From contig NZ_BCVE01000032.1 of NCBI RefSeq assembly GCF_001591585.1, positions 1-36,575 of the forward strand: a stretch of 36,575 bases of DNA. The letters are read 5' to 3'. The notes below the pieces were generated by a model that worked only from the letters and a program-made list of their open reading frames with translations, ran no database searches and was not told where the DNA came from. Source of the DNA: Niallia circulans NBRC 13626. Its GTDB lineage: Bacteria > Bacillota > Bacilli > Bacillales > Cytobacillaceae. Positions 35,348-36,575 of this stretch are shown piece by piece (the stretch's first letter is position 1; the number at the start of each line of letters is the position of its first letter). The position numbers and the translations under genes were made by a program.

Positions 35348-35932
35348 TTAATTCTTGTCAGATTCGTTAGTCTGTTCTTTAGAATCAGGTTGTTTTTCTA
35401 AAACAGAAAGTTCTTCCAACTTTTTAATTACTTTCATACAGGAACTATCTGCGGTACAACTATTTACAAATTCAAAAACTGAGTGTTGATAATCTTCGTA
35501 TACGAATTGATTTTCTTCTTGTTCTTGCTCGTAGTAGATAGAGGTTAATTGCTCTCTAGATTGTTCAATTAACTCTAGCGAATTGTAGAAATCAATAATA
35601 CTTTTTAATTCATCACGTGTCAGTTCTGATTTTAAATTAATTATTAATTCACTATAATTATTAAGTTGTTTAGAGACGGTATTGGGCAAGTAAAATTTTT
35701 CCATAGAATCAGGTGATGACAATTTAACCTGGGTACTGATTGAATCATAAGCGTCCTTCATATCGAAATATAATATTAAAGCACTCTTTTCAACCTCTTT
35801 TTTCTCCTCCCGTGCATCCATTATATTCTCTTGTATCAACCAACCACCGAAACCTATAACTGCACCTAATAATAATAAAGTAATCTCCCAAACTGGGATT
35901 TTTTTAGCTCCTCCTTGAGTTGTATCCCCCAT
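35348..35932 (-). CDS. Unknown single-pass membrane protein
   Basis: A 194-residue protein with one membrane helix near the N-terminus (about 14-33, VWEITLLLLGAVIGFGGWLI), followed by a long, acidic, mainly helical region (RSTQVKLSS-like and LKSELTRDELKSIIDFYNSLELIEQSREQL) with two cysteines (NSCTADSSCMK) and an acidic/polar tail. GGAGAG lies about 12 nt before the ATG and AGG directly upstream. No family was recognised. It lies between an integrase remnant and an insertion sequence, and may be accessory cargo. Confidence 0.65.
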   Translation of the reverse strand: MGDTTQGGAKKIPVWEITLLLLGAVIGFGGWLIQENIMDAREEKKEVEKSALILYFDMKDAYDSISTQVKLSSPDSMEKFYLPNTVSKQLNNYSELIINLKSELTRDELKSIIDFYNSLELIEQSREQLTSIYYEQEQEENQFVYEDYQHSVFEFVNSCTADSSCMKVIKKLEELSVLEKQPDSKEQTNESDKN

Positions 35933-36169
35933 CCTATTCTACTCTCCGATCTTATTTTTAGTTTTAAAATTAAAACAATAATTGGATTCTATCATATATT
36001 GATAAATTTTCCATTATTTTAGGAGCAATGTATTTTATCATAGAATTAGTGTAAGCCGTGAAAGAATATTCTTTTGTCTAATTGTCACTAAAATAATAAT
36101 GAACTAAGGAACTTAACAATTGTTTATTCTATAAAATTAACTTTTATAGGGACATAGGGACAGGAGATA

Positions 36170-36575
36170 TGGTGCACCCCAAAAGTTAGAGTCTAAATCT
36201 AATCTTTTGGGGTGTTTATTTTGGCTGAAAAATATAGTGATGAATTGAAATTAACGGTGGTCAGAGAGTATCAAGAAGGAAAATTAGGAATTAGGCCCCT
36301 AGCCAAGAAGCATGGGATTAAATCAAAATCAGTAGTTGACCGATGGATAAAAGTATATGAGAAATTTGGCTCTGAAGGATTAAAAAGGAAGAGGGCTAAA
36401 GAAGCTTATTCTGTTCATTTCAAGCTAGATGTATTAAGCTTCATGAAGAGAACAGGTTCTTCAGAGACGGATGCAGCCCTTCAATTTGGAATAACCAATC
36501 CTACTATAATAGCTAGGTGGAAGAAAGCCATACTGGAGGGGAAAGATGGAGGCCTGAATAAATATAAAGGAAGGT
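36170..36575 (+). mobile_element. Left part of an IS3-family (IS150-like) insertion sequence
   Basis: The element begins near 36170 with TGGTGCACCCCAAAAGTTAGA, the usual sequence of IS150-group ends. A subterminal inverted repeat (CACCCCAAAAG 36175-36185 / CTTTTGGGGTG 36204-36214) precedes the orfA gene. The element continues past the window, so its right end, orfB and target duplication are not visible. Confidence 0.8.
36221..36575 (+). CDS. IS3-family transposase OrfA (partial, runs off the window)
   Basis: The N-terminal 118 codons of OrfA, the DNA-binding protein encoded before the DDE transposase OrfB. Two helix-turn-helix units are visible (YQEGKLGIRPLAKKHGIKSKSVVDRWIKVYEKFGSEGLKRK, and LDVLSFMKRTGSSETDAALQFGITNPTIIARWKKAILEG), as in IS150 OrfA. 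The start is TTG with GGGGTG upstream, or a GTG three codons earlier. No stop is reached before the window ends. Confidence 0.88.
   Translation, partial: MAEKYSDELKLTVVREYQEGKLGIRPLAKKHGIKSKSVVDRWIKVYEKFGSEGLKRKRAKEAYSVHFKLDVLSFMKRTGSSETDAALQFGITNPTIIARWKKAILEGKDGGLNKYKGR

Overview
The window looks like the chromosome of a low-GC Bacillaceae species. The features behind this are gene families typical of Bacilli, strong AGGAGG-type ribosome binding sites with frequent TTG/GTG starts, CcpA cre boxes and a Fur box of the B. subtilis type. I cannot name the genus from sequence alone. No rRNA, tRNA or CRISPR array was seen.

Region 1 (1-6142, minus strand) is one probable operon of six genes: a small membrane protein, a TctA-type permease, mevalonate kinase, mevalonate diphosphate decarboxylase, phosphomevalonate kinase and type 2 isopentenyl diphosphate isomerase. 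It is the complete lower mevalonate pathway, lacks HMG-CoA synthase and reductase, and is headed by a transporter. A 12/14 match to the Fur box overlaps the -35 of its only obvious promoter. This suggests an iron-repressed mevalonate (or related acid) salvage operon, and it is the most interesting signal in the window. Region 2 (6266-8837) is a PadR-DUF1048-ABC (DrrAB-like) drug exporter cluster.

Region 3 (9050-17153) is a cellobiose/beta-glucoside PTS operon (EIIA, EIIB, an unknown membrane protein, EIIC, 6-phospho-beta-glucosidase) with a LicR/ManR-type PRD activator downstream. It has a perfect cre box. Two homologous copies of an unknown gene, one intact and one decayed, flank it in the same orientation. 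Region 4 (17181-22863) encodes a large secreted GH43 enzyme with four CBM6 modules and a GntR/LacI (AraR-type) regulator. A perfect 20-bp palindrome and a cre box lie in front of the enzyme gene.

Region 5 (23029-30412) holds a NERD-domain protein, then a pssA-like phosphatidyltransferase/ABC exporter operon, an OmpR-type two-component system and a divergent VTT (DedA/TVP38-like) membrane protein. The same 10-bp direct-repeat motif lies upstream of the pssA operon and in the two-component/VTT divergent region. These genes may therefore form one local envelope-stress regulon.

Region 6 (30413-36575) is an accessory scrapyard: a broken metallophosphoesterase, a short relic of the 3' end of guaA (a known integration site for genomic islands), a CatB-like acetyltransferase, a frameshifted FtsK-type conjugation protein, a frameshifted tyrosine integrase, an unknown membrane protein, and the left end of an IS3-family element running off the window. 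This is the remains of an ICE-like element.
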